This document shows, piece after piece, positions 17,401 through 24,987 of a DNA stretch of 64,000 bases (the stretch's first letter is position 1; every line of letters starts with the position of its first letter). The notes beneath the pieces are model-generated. The model was not told where the DNA came from. It made no database searches and saw only the letters and a list, made by a program, of their open reading frames with translations. A program made the translations under genes and the position numbers. This stretch comes from a bacterium UBP11_UBA4055 (lineage in GTDB: Bacteria > UBA4055), in the NCBI GenBank assembly GCA_002382735.1, contig DFZN01000039.1:5674-69673 (forward strand). Reading direction: 5' to 3'.

Positions 17401-18373
17401 TTCCTGCAGGCTTGTTCTGCCTTATCTCCTGAAGAGCTCTGAGCGCGAATTCCTCGTTCTTTTCAGTCGAGACCGGCGCTCCGAAAAGCGCGATTATCTT
17501 GTTGCCCTTGTCACCCATATCTATCTTGTTAATAAAGCCCTGGTATTTTTTTACGGTCGAGGCTGCAAGTATGAAAAAATCATTGAGAAGACCGTAATCG
17601 AAGTCTTTTCCGTAGCTTATGCCGGAAAAGTTCAAAAAAACCACCGCGCAGTTTCTCAGCTCTCCGTGCTCCAGCGCGCCCGCCCTTTCCCTCTCGACAA
17701 GCTCGTTGTCAATAAACTCGCTGAACCATTTCTTATCGACTCCGGGCGCGACCTTTCCCGCGGCTCCCGAGCCGCTCTGCGGTCCTTTCGTCAGCAATTT
17801 GAAAAAACCGTTCCTTTTTTCAAATTCATATCCGCTGCCTTCGGCCCGGGCATCGGCGGTCACTATTATCTCGCCCTGCTCCGCGTGATGCTCGCAGTCG
17901 CAGGCGCCGTCAAGCGTGTCTCCGGCAATAAAATACTGCTTGATATCGTTCCCGACCCTGCCTATGGCGGAGTGTCCGCGGTCTATTCCGATCTTCATGC
18001 TGATCGAGCATTCGCCGGCTATGGTTTCAATCTTTGTGAACTTCCTGACCGCCGCCTGCATCTTTAGCGCGGTCTCCAGCACTGATTTTTCCGTGACGCT
18101 GTCCGGGAAAAAGACAGTCACCGCGTCCCCCCCGAACTTATAGACCGAGCCCTTCGATCTTGAAACGATCGTTATCAGCTCCTCGAATACCTCGTTTATG
18201 ATCCTCGATATTTCCTCGGAGCCTTCTTTACCTTTTGCTGTCAGCTTCTCGGAGAGATTAGTAAATCCCGAAAGGTCGGCGAACATCACAGTCCCCTTCA
18301 CCTTTACGAAATTCTTCTTCTCGATGTCCGAATATATCTCCGCAAAATGTTTCGGTATGTATTTTGACAGCAT
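14450..18373 (-). CDS. sAC-like adenylyl cyclase, ATPase and TPR fusion
   Basis: 1307 residues from the ATG at 18373 (GGGAG five bases upstream). The first cyclase domain (about 20-190) has both metal ligands, Asp33 in FADLSGF and Asp83 in GGDA, but lacks the N..R pair. The second (about 240-385) has lost the metal Asp (FLNFSG) but keeps Lys289 in GDKGNK, Thr350 in RQEFTVMG, and Asn357 and Arg361 in GNTVNLSARL. Together they should form one composite site with adenine-selective Lys/Thr, as in mammalian soluble adenylyl cyclase ADCY10, whose domain order is the same. A P-loop ATPase follows (AEAGLGKS, 446-453), then TPR repeats from about 870 to the end. Cytosolic; it should make cAMP. Confidence 0.88.
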   Translation of the reverse strand: MLSKYIPKHFAEIYSDIEKKNFVKVKGTVMFADLSGFTNLSEKLTAKGKEGSEEISRIINEVFEELITIVSRSKGSVYKFGGDAVTVFFPDSVTEKSVLETALKMQAAVRKFTKIETIAGECSISMKIGIDRGHSAIGRVGNDIKQYFIAGDTLDGACDCEHHAEQGEIIVTADARAEGSGYEFEKRNGFFKLLTKGPQSGSGAAGKVAPGVDKKWFSEFIDNELVERERAGALEHGELRNCAVVFLNFSGISYGKDFDYGLLNDFFILAASTVKKYQGFINKIDMGDKGNKIIALFGAPVSTEKNEEFALRALQEIRQNKPAGIEIKAGINNGNIYFGLVGASHRQEFTVMGNTVNLSARLMASAKKDEIIISRHIRERVPEVETGEERKLKLKGVSGLFSAYDLIRVLETRKSKRFKLIGRKKELEEYNALLKKKNAVLVNVKAEAGLGKSVFVNKLFEDRRKETECCLVNCLSYTKNNTYYAVKEFIAKFAGVTIFDGTKEKIKKLEALLRFAGEAGNTDLFAQFMSWKEKPSSTNDPGLKDFFTEASLSIFSRVMKEKRTVLYLEDAHWLDPASADLFLSLLNVFEPEEFPCFIHFVYRPDTMLAPFENCGSSHTLELNNLEYDEGKQFLLEKFNLTTIPAKIYEQIYQKTKGNPFFMEEILLGLKNDGSLIPDRASGGEVKIEDKFMSERDKALAALEKSSVQYRIKPSIKTISIPDNVNDIVLSRIDKLDENSKTILKIASVIGRIFQFDILKQLQNLKEIADRLDIRDSLFDLTKVDLTIFEETSDNEYLFKHAITQEVAYETLLFSLRRKYHLRIAQLYEKNFGDNISSAYELLAFHYRHTNDKDKARFYLLKSAESAKAKFRFKETFDFLKLYRKYKMPSEEKLESYFIDFDIYRITEKRDKATAVCENIMRSSEKDSLIYQKAKVRKLNILQRSSKYDEAVELYNSFGNFINSDIKTAALIEIAFVYYRTGDLDKMKNITDILSRAVKKTGSIKYLLDTECAKGLYHFVRREFDRALKRYNNMLVLADEGKLVNEKFTALRNIASVYGQQGNMDEAEKYFDKLFIEAKKIHNYELVMSALDGLSRVSYIKGDYRTSEKNIKEGIKLVERTGKLHLKELLLQSLFNVRLEQGKYEEALELCRQREDVLKRTGDKIRISVLKDNTGDVYFRKGDYKKAVKIYSDNLEYSKKINNIEMVGHSYGNLANCYAETGDVEKSIGYYEKQIDYSKKHNDIHSEGKALYNLAYTYFEDMKDTKQAESAALKAEVIFEKIRYKFGLDGVKELLKRIEEFKAKKKNL

Positions 18374-18469
18374 AATGACTCCCAAGAATATTTATCGTTT
18401 CAAAATAAGAAATTTTATTATTCAATTCAATAAATAAAAAGGCTAAAATTATTTTGAGATGAAAAAGTA

Positions 18470-18506
18470 TTAGGAAATCAGTTGTTAGGAAATCAGTTGT
18501 TAGGAA
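18470..18506. repeat. Short tandem repeat
   Basis: The 15-base unit TTAGGAAATCAGTTG occurs twice in tandem (18470-18484, 18485-18499), with seven bases of a third copy following. It sits between the cyclase promoter region and the 3' end of the DUF2442 gene, in otherwise AT-rich sequence without genes. Confidence 0.75.
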
Positions 18507-18524
18507 TTCCCAATTACAGATTTT

Positions 18525-18800
18525 CTAATTTCTGCCGTATGGGGCTGTTTCTTCTGCAACGCCATTTACCGCTACTGACATCTCATAAATTTCTTCCGGG
18601 TCGAGATCAGCTCCATTGCTCCATTCAACGCTATCGAAACTTACTTTTACTGCGTTAAATACATCTAAATTTTTAAGCTGTTTAAAAATCCCTGTTTCAA
18701 GAAAAGGTTTTACATCGAAAACTTTTACTTCACCGCCTTCAAAAGTTATCATCAGCCTGTAATCAGACAATGGTTTTACTTTAATAATTGACTTGTACAT
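18525..18800 (-). CDS. DUF2442 family protein
   Basis: 91 residues with the family pattern: an N-terminal V.PL.DYRL.ITFEGGE, an FDV.PFL segment, and a C-terminal VEWSNGADLDPEEIYE motif. DUF2442 proteins are nearly always next to DUF4160 genes, as here, and are suspected toxin-antitoxin or accessory partners, without a proven biochemical role. It starts nine bases after the DUF4160 stop. Extra residues after the ELYE-like motif make it slightly longer than many relatives. Confidence 0.85.
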   Translation of the reverse strand: MYKSIIKVKPLSDYRLMITFEGGEVKVFDVKPFLETGIFKQLKNLDVFNAVKVSFDSVEWSNGADLDPEEIYEMSVAVNGVAEETAPYGRN

Positions 18801-18808
18801 TCCGGCTC

Positions 18809-19075
18809 CTACTTTAAAGGGTCAATACTAAATGGAGTTTCTCCGTTGCTCGCAAGTTTCCAGTCGGCTTCCAACTCCTCCTTGCGCAGCAGACACCATG
18901 CTTCGATCAGTTTTCTTTGTTTGTCTGGCAGGTTTCCATCAGTCATCTTGCCGTCAGATATCCTGAAAATTCCTTTGGTATCAGAGTAATAAGCATGAAA
19001 ATGAGGCGGATTATGCTCCGATTTACCGCAATACATTCTGATTATAATTCCGTAAAACATTGATATTGTCGGCAC
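18809..19075 (-). CDS. DUF4160 family protein
   Basis: 88 residues. The family signature is clear: MPTI..F.G..I.MY, then EHNPPHFHAYYSD, and later a W...R..EL..DW segment. It pairs with the DUF2442 gene downstream; such pairs move among genomes like toxin-antitoxin modules. It is divergently arranged with the Type ISP restriction gene, 111 bases apart, so a shared regulatory region is possible. Confidence 0.85.
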   Translation of the reverse strand: MPTISMFYGIIIRMYCGKSEHNPPHFHAYYSDTKGIFRISDGKMTDGNLPDKQRKLIEAWCLLRKEELEADWKLASNGETPFSIDPLK

Positions 19076-19186
19076 TTTGCCTCCTTATTACTTACTCGTA
19101 ATATACTTCATTTCTTGATAAAAATAAACCTTTTTATTTAAGCGCTGAGTTCTTAAATTTAGAACAATACTAGGATAAGGCTGTCT

Positions 19187-22100
19187 ATGAAATTCAATGA
19201 AACGATAGATATTTACAGAAAAACCTCTTTTACGGAGCATCATAAGGGCGGAAAATTTGAAAAGCTGATTCAGGCTTACCTTAAGACCGACCCGAAGTAC
19301 GCGACGAAGCTGAAAGAAGTCTGGCTGTGGCACGATTTCCCCGGAAGAAAGGATTTCGGCGGAAAAGATACCGGAATTGATCTTGTCGCATTGACGATCG
19401 AAGGTGATTACTGGGCGATACAGTGCAAATGCTACGCCGATGACGCTGTCATTGATAAGCCTGCCGTTGATTCATTCCTTGCGACATCAAGCCGGACATT
19501 TCTTGATGAAGAATTTAAAACGACAGGTTTTGCTCACAGGCTGTGGATCTCAACGACGAACCACTGGGGTCCAAACGCCGAAGAAACCATAAAAAATCAG
19601 CATCCGCCCGTAACGAGACTTAATAAATATGATCTCGAATCAGCTGCCGTCAACTGGGAGATGCTCGATAAAGGTTTGACCGGAGATACGGCAAGAACAA
19701 AGAAAAAGAAATTAAGGCCGCATCAGATCACTGCATTAGAACAGACCCACGAACATTTTAAGACTTATGATCGCGGCAAGCTGATCATGGCCTGCGGGAC
19801 GGGAAAAACTTATACATCGCTTAAAATTGCCGAGCATGAAACGAACGGGAAAGGCCTGATACTTTTTCTTGTACCCTCGATTGCGCTTCTTGGCCAGACT
19901 TTGAGTGAATGGGCGGCGGAAGTGGAAGAACCTCTCGATGCTGTCTGTATCTGTTCCGATGAAAGGATCTCATCAAAGAAGATGCTCAACGAAGACACTC
20001 AGCAGTTCAGCGTGGTTGACCTTGCCCTGCCTGCCTCGACCGACATTAAGAATATCAAAAGGCAGTTCGCTCATATCAAGATGCTGAAAAAAACGGGGAT
20101 GACCGTAGTATTTTCAACTTATCAGTCTATTGATGTAATTTCAAATGCTCAAAAGCAGCTTATGAACACTTATAAGGGCGATGAGGACAATTATATTTTC
20201 GATCTTATAATCTGCGATGAGGCTCACAGGACTACGGGCGTAACATTATCAGGCAGTGATGAATCAGCTTTCGTAAAAGTTCACGACAATGAATTTATCC
20301 AGGCAAAGAAAAGACTCTACATGACCGCAACACCGAGGCTTTACAGCGATGATTCAAAAGCTAAGGCAAAAGAAAAAGATGCGATCCTCTGCTCGATGGA
20401 TGATGAGGCTATTTACGGTGAAGAAATTTACCGCATAGGCTTTGGCGAAGCGGTTGAAAGAGACCTTCTGTCCGACTATAAAGTGATGATCCTTACCATG
20501 AAAGAGGATGATGTACCCGCTTCAATTCAGAAAATGATAGCCGATCAAGATTCCGAAGTTGACATGGATGACGCCACAAAGCTGATAGGCTGTATCAACG
20601 CACTTTCAAAGCAGGTTATAGGAGATGACGGCACGATAAAATCCAGCGATCCGGGCCTCATGAAAACCGCGGTTGCTTTCTGCCAGAACATTAAAGTATC
20701 AAAAAAGATCACCGCCATATTCAACGATGTGTCTAAAGCCTATCTTGAATCAGTTTCGTTCGAGAAAAGAGAAAAGCTGGTCTCGATGTCTTCACAGCAT
20801 ATTGACGGTACAATGTCCGCGCCTGAAAGAGACGAAAAGCTCGGCTGGCTCAAATCAGGCACTTATGAGCAGAATCAGTGCAAAGTCCTCACAAATGTCC
20901 GCTGTTTAAGCGAAGGAGTGGATGTCCCTTCCCTCGATGCGGTAATGTTCCTCTCTCCCCGAAACTCGCAGGTGGAAGTGGTTCAGTCTGTAGGCAGGGT
21001 AATGAGAAAAGCTCCGAACAAAAAATACGGCTATATAATAATTCCGGTGGTAATTCCTTCCGATATAGACCCGAAAGAGGCACTTGACGATAATCAGAGA
21101 TATAAAGTCGTCTGGACAGTCCTAAACGCTCTCAGGGCGCATGATGACAGATTTAACGCGATCGTGAATAAGATTGACCTGAACAAGAAAAGGACAGATA
21201 AGATAACTGTCGTAGGCATTGGAAAAGGTGAATCGGGAAGAGTCGGAGAAGATACAACTCCGGATTACGGCGGAATGGATCAAAAACTTGCACTACAGTT
21301 CGAACAGCTTCAGGGAATTGTTTATGCGAAGATGGTGCAGAAGGTAGGTGACAGAGTTTACTGGGAGAAATGGGCTAAAGATGTGGCCGATATAGCAGAA
21401 AGGCAGGTCGAAAGGATCAACAGGCTCATAAAGAACGAAGGCGATCACAAAAAAGCCTTTTCCGAATTCATGAACGGTTTAAAGAAAAACATCAATCCCT
21501 CGATATCAGAAAGAGAAGCAGTAGAGATGCTTTCACAGCACATAATAACCAAGCCCGTATTCGAGGCACTATTTGAAGGCTATTCATTCGTTCAGAACAA
21601 CGCGATATCAATATCCATGCAGAAAATGCTCGATCTGATAGAAGCTCAATCCGTAGAAAAAGACCTTGTCACAATGGAGAAATTCTATACAGCCGTCAAG
21701 AACAAAGCCAAAGATATTGACAACGCGGAAGGCAAACAGCGCATAATAATCGAATTGTACGATAAATTCTTCAAAACCGCATTCCCCAAGCTCGTCGAAA
21801 AACTCGGGATCGTTTACACACCCGTCGAAGTAGTTGATTTCATAATCCATTCAGTTGACCATGTCCTCAAACAGGAATTTCAGCGAAACCTTTCCGATGA
21901 GAACATACACATACTCGATCCCTTCACCGGCACAGGCACATTCATAACAAGACTGCTCCAAAGCGGGCTCATAGACAAAAAGAACCTCAGGCGCAAATAC
22001 GAAAAAGAGATCCACGCGAACGAGATCGTACTCCTCGCATACTACATAGCCGCAGTCAACATCGAGAACGCCTACCACGACATCACAGGCGACAAAGATT

Positions 22101-24034
22101 ACAGATCGTTTGACGGAATATGCCTAACCGACACTTTCCAACTCGGCGAAACCGAAGAAGGCGAAAAACTCTTCTCAGAAATGTTCCCGCAGAACTCCGC
22201 AAGAGTAGCAGCGCAGAAAAAAGCACCGTTGAGAGTAATAATCGGAAATCCGCCTTATTCCGTAGGTCAGAAATCAGCCAACGACAACGCGCAGAATCAG
22301 AAGTATCCTAAATTAGATGAACGGATTTCAAAAACATATGTGTCGCAATCTATAACAACCATGAATAAAGCAAACTATGATGCTTATATCAAAGCCTTCC
22401 GTTGGTCTTCCGATAGATTAGACAAATCCGGCGGTATTATATGTTTTGTATCAAATATAGGATGGTTAGATGGCAACACTGCTGCAGGTTTTAGAAAATG
22501 CCTTGAAATTGAATTTTCTAAAATATATATTTTTAATTTAAGAGGAAACGCAAACAGCCAAGGGATATTAAGAAAAAAAGAAGCAGGCAATGTTTTTGGC
22601 GCAGGATCGAAAACACCTGTCGCAATTACACTTCTTGTGAAGAGACCTGATCTTATAGTAAACAAAGCTGATATTTTATATTATGATATTGGCGACTATT
22701 TAAATCGTGAAGAGAAACTCGATGCAGTAAAATACAACAAATTTGTGGGTAGTGATAGGATAACTTGGAAAAAACTTGTACCTAATGAATACGGTGACTG
22801 GCTAAATCAAAGAAATGAAACATATTATGAGTATACATGTCTGTCTGATAAGTCAGGTCAAGAAAAAACATTTTTCAATCTTAATAGCAATGGTGTAATT
22901 ACAGGTCGTGACAATTGGGTATATAATTCATCTGAAATTTGTTTAGCCTCAAATATGTCACGAATGATCAGCTTTTATAATTTACAAAGATCAGATTACG
23001 AAACCGCATTAAGGACAATGCCCAATCTAAAGGCAAAAGATTTTATTTCGAATGACGAAAAAAAAATAAAGTGGGTAGAAAATTTGATTAAAGCCTTTGA
23101 AAAAGATCAAGAACAAACTTTCTTGCCATCAGAGATAATTGATGCTAATTATAGACCTTTTTTTAAACAGAAATACTATTACAGTAAAGCTTTAAATTGG
23201 AGTCGATATTTACAACCAAAATTGATTCCTAACATCAAATGTGATAATCGCTTAATATGTGTATCTGGTATAGGATCTAATAAAGGTTTTTCTGCCCTGT
23301 TGACAGAACTCGTTCCGAATTATCACTTTTTAGATACCATGCAAACATTCCCTCTTTACTACTACGAAGAACGCAAAAAATCCGATGTTTCACTTTTCGA
23401 CAGCGGAAATGAAAGCGAATTTGTGCGCAGGGACGGAATTTCCGATTTCATCCTCGATCAGGCTAAAAAAATATATGGTCCGAAAGTGACCAAAGAAGAT
23501 ATTTTCTATTATGTTTACGGATTCCTGCACAGCCCCGAATATAGGATCAAATTCGCCAACGACCTCAAAAAAATGCTTCCGCGCCTTCCGCTCGTTGATG
23601 AGCCGCGCGACTTCTGGAAATTCAGCAAAGCCGGCCGTGATCTCGCGGAACTTCATATAAATTATGAATCCGTGCCTCCTTACGATGCCGTAAAAGTCAC
23701 CGGCGCAGAAAGCGGATTCTACAAAGTCGAGAAAATGCGCTTCCCAAGCAAAGAAGATAAAAGCAGGATCATCTATAACAGCAAGATCACGATCGAAAAC
23801 ATCCCCGACAAAGCCTACGAATATATCGTCAACGGTAAAAGCGCGATCGAGTGGATCATGGAAAGATATCAGATCACCACGCACAAAGAAAGCGGGATCA
23901 AAAATGATCCCAACGACTGGGCTGATGAAGTCGGCAATCCGAGATACATTCTTGATTTACTGTTGAGCATAATCAATGTAAGTGTGAAGACTGTTGATAT
24001 TGTCAATGGGCTGCCGAGAGTTAAGTGGGAGTAG
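19187..24034 (+). CDS. Type ISP restriction-modification enzyme
   Basis: One polypeptide of 1615 residues that both cuts and methylates DNA, like LlaGI and LlaBIII. Order: an Mrr-like nuclease (Asp65, Gln79-x-Lys81 in GIDLVA...AIQCK), a superfamily 2 helicase/translocase (Walker A CGTGKT near 205, DEAH near 343, motif VI QSVGRVMR near 600), a helical coupler, an N6-adenine methyltransferase (DPFTGTGTF near 911, NPPYSVG near 1020) and a C-terminal target-recognition domain. No separate specificity gene is expected. All key motifs look intact. Composition becomes markedly AT-rich between about 22300 and 23350 and then reverts, suggesting a swapped recognition segment. Confidence 0.93.
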   Translation: MKFNETIDIYRKTSFTEHHKGGKFEKLIQAYLKTDPKYATKLKEVWLWHDFPGRKDFGGKDTGIDLVALTIEGDYWAIQCKCYADDAVIDKPAVDSFLATSSRTFLDEEFKTTGFAHRLWISTTNHWGPNAEETIKNQHPPVTRLNKYDLESAAVNWEMLDKGLTGDTARTKKKKLRPHQITALEQTHEHFKTYDRGKLIMACGTGKTYTSLKIAEHETNGKGLILFLVPSIALLGQTLSEWAAEVEEPLDAVCICSDERISSKKMLNEDTQQFSVVDLALPASTDIKNIKRQFAHIKMLKKTGMTVVFSTYQSIDVISNAQKQLMNTYKGDEDNYIFDLIICDEAHRTTGVTLSGSDESAFVKVHDNEFIQAKKRLYMTATPRLYSDDSKAKAKEKDAILCSMDDEAIYGEEIYRIGFGEAVERDLLSDYKVMILTMKEDDVPASIQKMIADQDSEVDMDDATKLIGCINALSKQVIGDDGTIKSSDPGLMKTAVAFCQNIKVSKKITAIFNDVSKAYLESVSFEKREKLVSMSSQHIDGTMSAPERDEKLGWLKSGTYEQNQCKVLTNVRCLSEGVDVPSLDAVMFLSPRNSQVEVVQSVGRVMRKAPNKKYGYIIIPVVIPSDIDPKEALDDNQRYKVVWTVLNALRAHDDRFNAIVNKIDLNKKRTDKITVVGIGKGESGRVGEDTTPDYGGMDQKLALQFEQLQGIVYAKMVQKVGDRVYWEKWAKDVADIAERQVERINRLIKNEGDHKKAFSEFMNGLKKNINPSISEREAVEMLSQHIITKPVFEALFEGYSFVQNNAISISMQKMLDLIEAQSVEKDLVTMEKFYTAVKNKAKDIDNAEGKQRIIIELYDKFFKTAFPKLVEKLGIVYTPVEVVDFIIHSVDHVLKQEFQRNLSDENIHILDPFTGTGTFITRLLQSGLIDKKNLRRKYEKEIHANEIVLLAYYIAAVNIENAYHDITGDKDYRSFDGICLTDTFQLGETEEGEKLFSEMFPQNSARVAAQKKAPLRVIIGNPPYSVGQKSANDNAQNQKYPKLDERISKTYVSQSITTMNKANYDAYIKAFRWSSDRLDKSGGIICFVSNIGWLDGNTAAGFRKCLEIEFSKIYIFNLRGNANSQGILRKKEAGNVFGAGSKTPVAITLLVKRPDLIVNKADILYYDIGDYLNREEKLDAVKYNKFVGSDRITWKKLVPNEYGDWLNQRNETYYEYTCLSDKSGQEKTFFNLNSNGVITGRDNWVYNSSEICLASNMSRMISFYNLQRSDYETALRTMPNLKAKDFISNDEKKIKWVENLIKAFEKDQEQTFLPSEIIDANYRPFFKQKYYYSKALNWSRYLQPKLIPNIKCDNRLICVSGIGSNKGFSALLTELVPNYHFLDTMQTFPLYYYEERKKSDVSLFDSGNESEFVRRDGISDFILDQAKKIYGPKVTKEDIFYYVYGFLHSPEYRIKFANDLKKMLPRLPLVDEPRDFWKFSKAGRDLAELHINYESVPPYDAVKVTGAESGFYKVEKMRFPSKEDKSRIIYNSKITIENIPDKAYEYIVNGKSAIEWIMERYQITTHKESGIKNDPNDWADEVGNPRYILDLLLSIINVSVKTVDIVNGLPRVKWE
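23875..23949 (+). repeat. 75-bp duplication, copy 1 (inside Type ISP gene)
   Basis: Encodes part of the C-terminal region of the restriction enzyme, including NDPNDWADEVGNPRY. The same 75 bases recur at 24869-24943 with a single difference (G at 23921, A at 24915). The offset is 994 bases. Confidence 0.9.
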
Positions 24035-24132
24035 GGGCATTATCTCTTCTCAATTGAACTTGTATAGGAATTTATTCTTTCATTCTCGGGTATTTATGTG
24101 TATATTTAATCAATAAACAAAGGATAGAGATT

Positions 24133-24372
24133 ATGAAAGCTATAGAAATCAGCTCGAAAACAGATAGAAACGGTCATTTGAAAATTGATTATCCGTTAGA
24201 GTTGTCGGAAAGTAGAGTTCGTGTAATAATTCTCTTGGAAGAAAAAGACAGAGATTTTGATGATGAGAAAATATGGATGAAAGCTGTCTCGAACAATCCG
24301 GATTTTGATTTTTTAAAAGATAAAGAAGAAGACATTTATTCGGTTGAAGACGGAGAACCTTTTAATGGTTAA
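24133..24372 (+). CDS. Antitoxin of a MazF-like pair
   Basis: 79 residues. The N-terminal half (MKAIEISSKTDRNGHLKID...) has the beta-rich look of small antitoxins found before PemK/MazF genes; the C-terminal half is acidic (EEKDRDFDDEK), as expected for the toxin-binding tail. An AAGGATAGAG ribosome site precedes the ATG. It overlaps the toxin start by eight bases, the usual arrangement. Family assignment rests mainly on this context. Confidence 0.75.
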   Translation: MKAIEISSKTDRNGHLKIDYPLELSESRVRVIILLEEKDRDFDDEKIWMKAVSNNPDFDFLKDKEEDIYSVEDGEPFNG

Positions 24373-24712
24373 GAATTCTATTATTTTGGTCCCGTTTCCT
24401 TTTGATGATTTCTCTGATTCAAAAGTCCGCCCGGCTGTATGTCTTACAAATCAGATCGGTAAGTACGAAAGCGTTATTATAGCATTTATCTCAAGCAAAA
24501 TACCAAAAGAACCATTGGAAAGCGATTTATTGATCAAAATGGATTCTGAAAACTGGGAAGGAACCGGTTTGTCCGTAGATTCGGTTATCAGATTACACAA
24601 AATTGTATCCGTACCCGCTTCAATCATTAAAAGAAAACTCGGGTCCGTAAATCAAGCTCTGCAAAATGAAATTAAAGCTAAGATTCTGAAACTTTTCGAA
24701 TATGAAGAATAA
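24365..24712 (+). CDS. Type II toxin, PemK/MazF family endoribonuclease
   Basis: 115 residues from the ATG at 24365. The MazF/PemK hallmark is visible: SIILVPFPFDDFSDSK.RPAVCL at the start, with the catalytic Arg in RPAV, then IIAFISSK and a DSVIRLHK..SV segment with the Ser/Thr-rich loop. Such proteins cleave mRNA at short sequences and are neutralised by the upstream antitoxin. The frame is open further upstream, but the ATG just before the hydrophobic strand fits the family and overlaps the antitoxin end. The toxin appears intact. Confidence 0.88.
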   Translation: MVKNSIILVPFPFDDFSDSKVRPAVCLTNQIGKYESVIIAFISSKIPKEPLESDLLIKMDSENWEGTGLSVDSVIRLHKIVSVPASIIKRKLGSVNQALQNEIKAKILKLFEYEE

Positions 24713-24850
24713 GGAAGAAAAGAAATTTGATGCAATCAAAATGATGCGGGATATTCGAGCTAAAATCGCGAAGAAACTGCAGATATGTCCTTTGATGAGT
24801 TGAAAATCTTTATCCGGAATAAATTAAAAAGAGCGGATTTAAACTTATCG
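24702..24850 (+). pseudogene. Frameshifted small antitoxin remnant
   Basis: An ATG overlapping the toxin's last codons opens a frame reading KKFDAIKMMRDIRAKIAK and then stops early. In the next frame the sequence continues as ADMSFDELKIFIRNKLKRADL. Restoring one G (AAGGAAACT instead of AAGAAACT near 24773) joins the two into KIAKETADMSFDELK, the typical form of short antitoxins that precede RelE/VapC-type toxins. It was probably a third gene of the same operon. No partner toxin is left: the sequence runs directly into the duplicated restriction-gene segment. Confidence 0.65.
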
Positions 24851-24868
24851 GGCAATGATTTACCCACA

Positions 24869-24943
24869 CACCACGCACAAAGAAAGCGGGATCAAAAATG
24901 ATCCCAACGACTGGACTGATGAAGTCGGCAATCCGAGATACAT
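24869..24943 (+). repeat. 75-bp duplication, copy 2 (scar)
   Basis: Near-identical second copy of 23875-23949 lying outside any gene, immediately after the broken antitoxin and 45 bases before the polA stop codon. Together the copies flank the toxin-antitoxin genes as a direct repeat. Confidence 0.9.
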
Positions 24944-24987
24944 GGACTACTCCGAAATAATTGGACAAATTGCAAGATTTTTTTTCT

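Noticed and set aside
17339..18067. 242-codon plus-strand frame inside the first cyclase gene
   Set aside because: Antisense shadow; the opposite strand encodes unmistakable cyclase motifs.
18470..18506. CRISPR array
   Set aside because: The units are tandem 15-mers without spacers and there are no cas genes; nowhere else in the window are regularly spaced repeats seen.
24944..24987. Insertion-sequence end beside polA (sequence containing TTGGACAAATTG)
   Set aside because: No matching second end or transposase remnant was found nearby.
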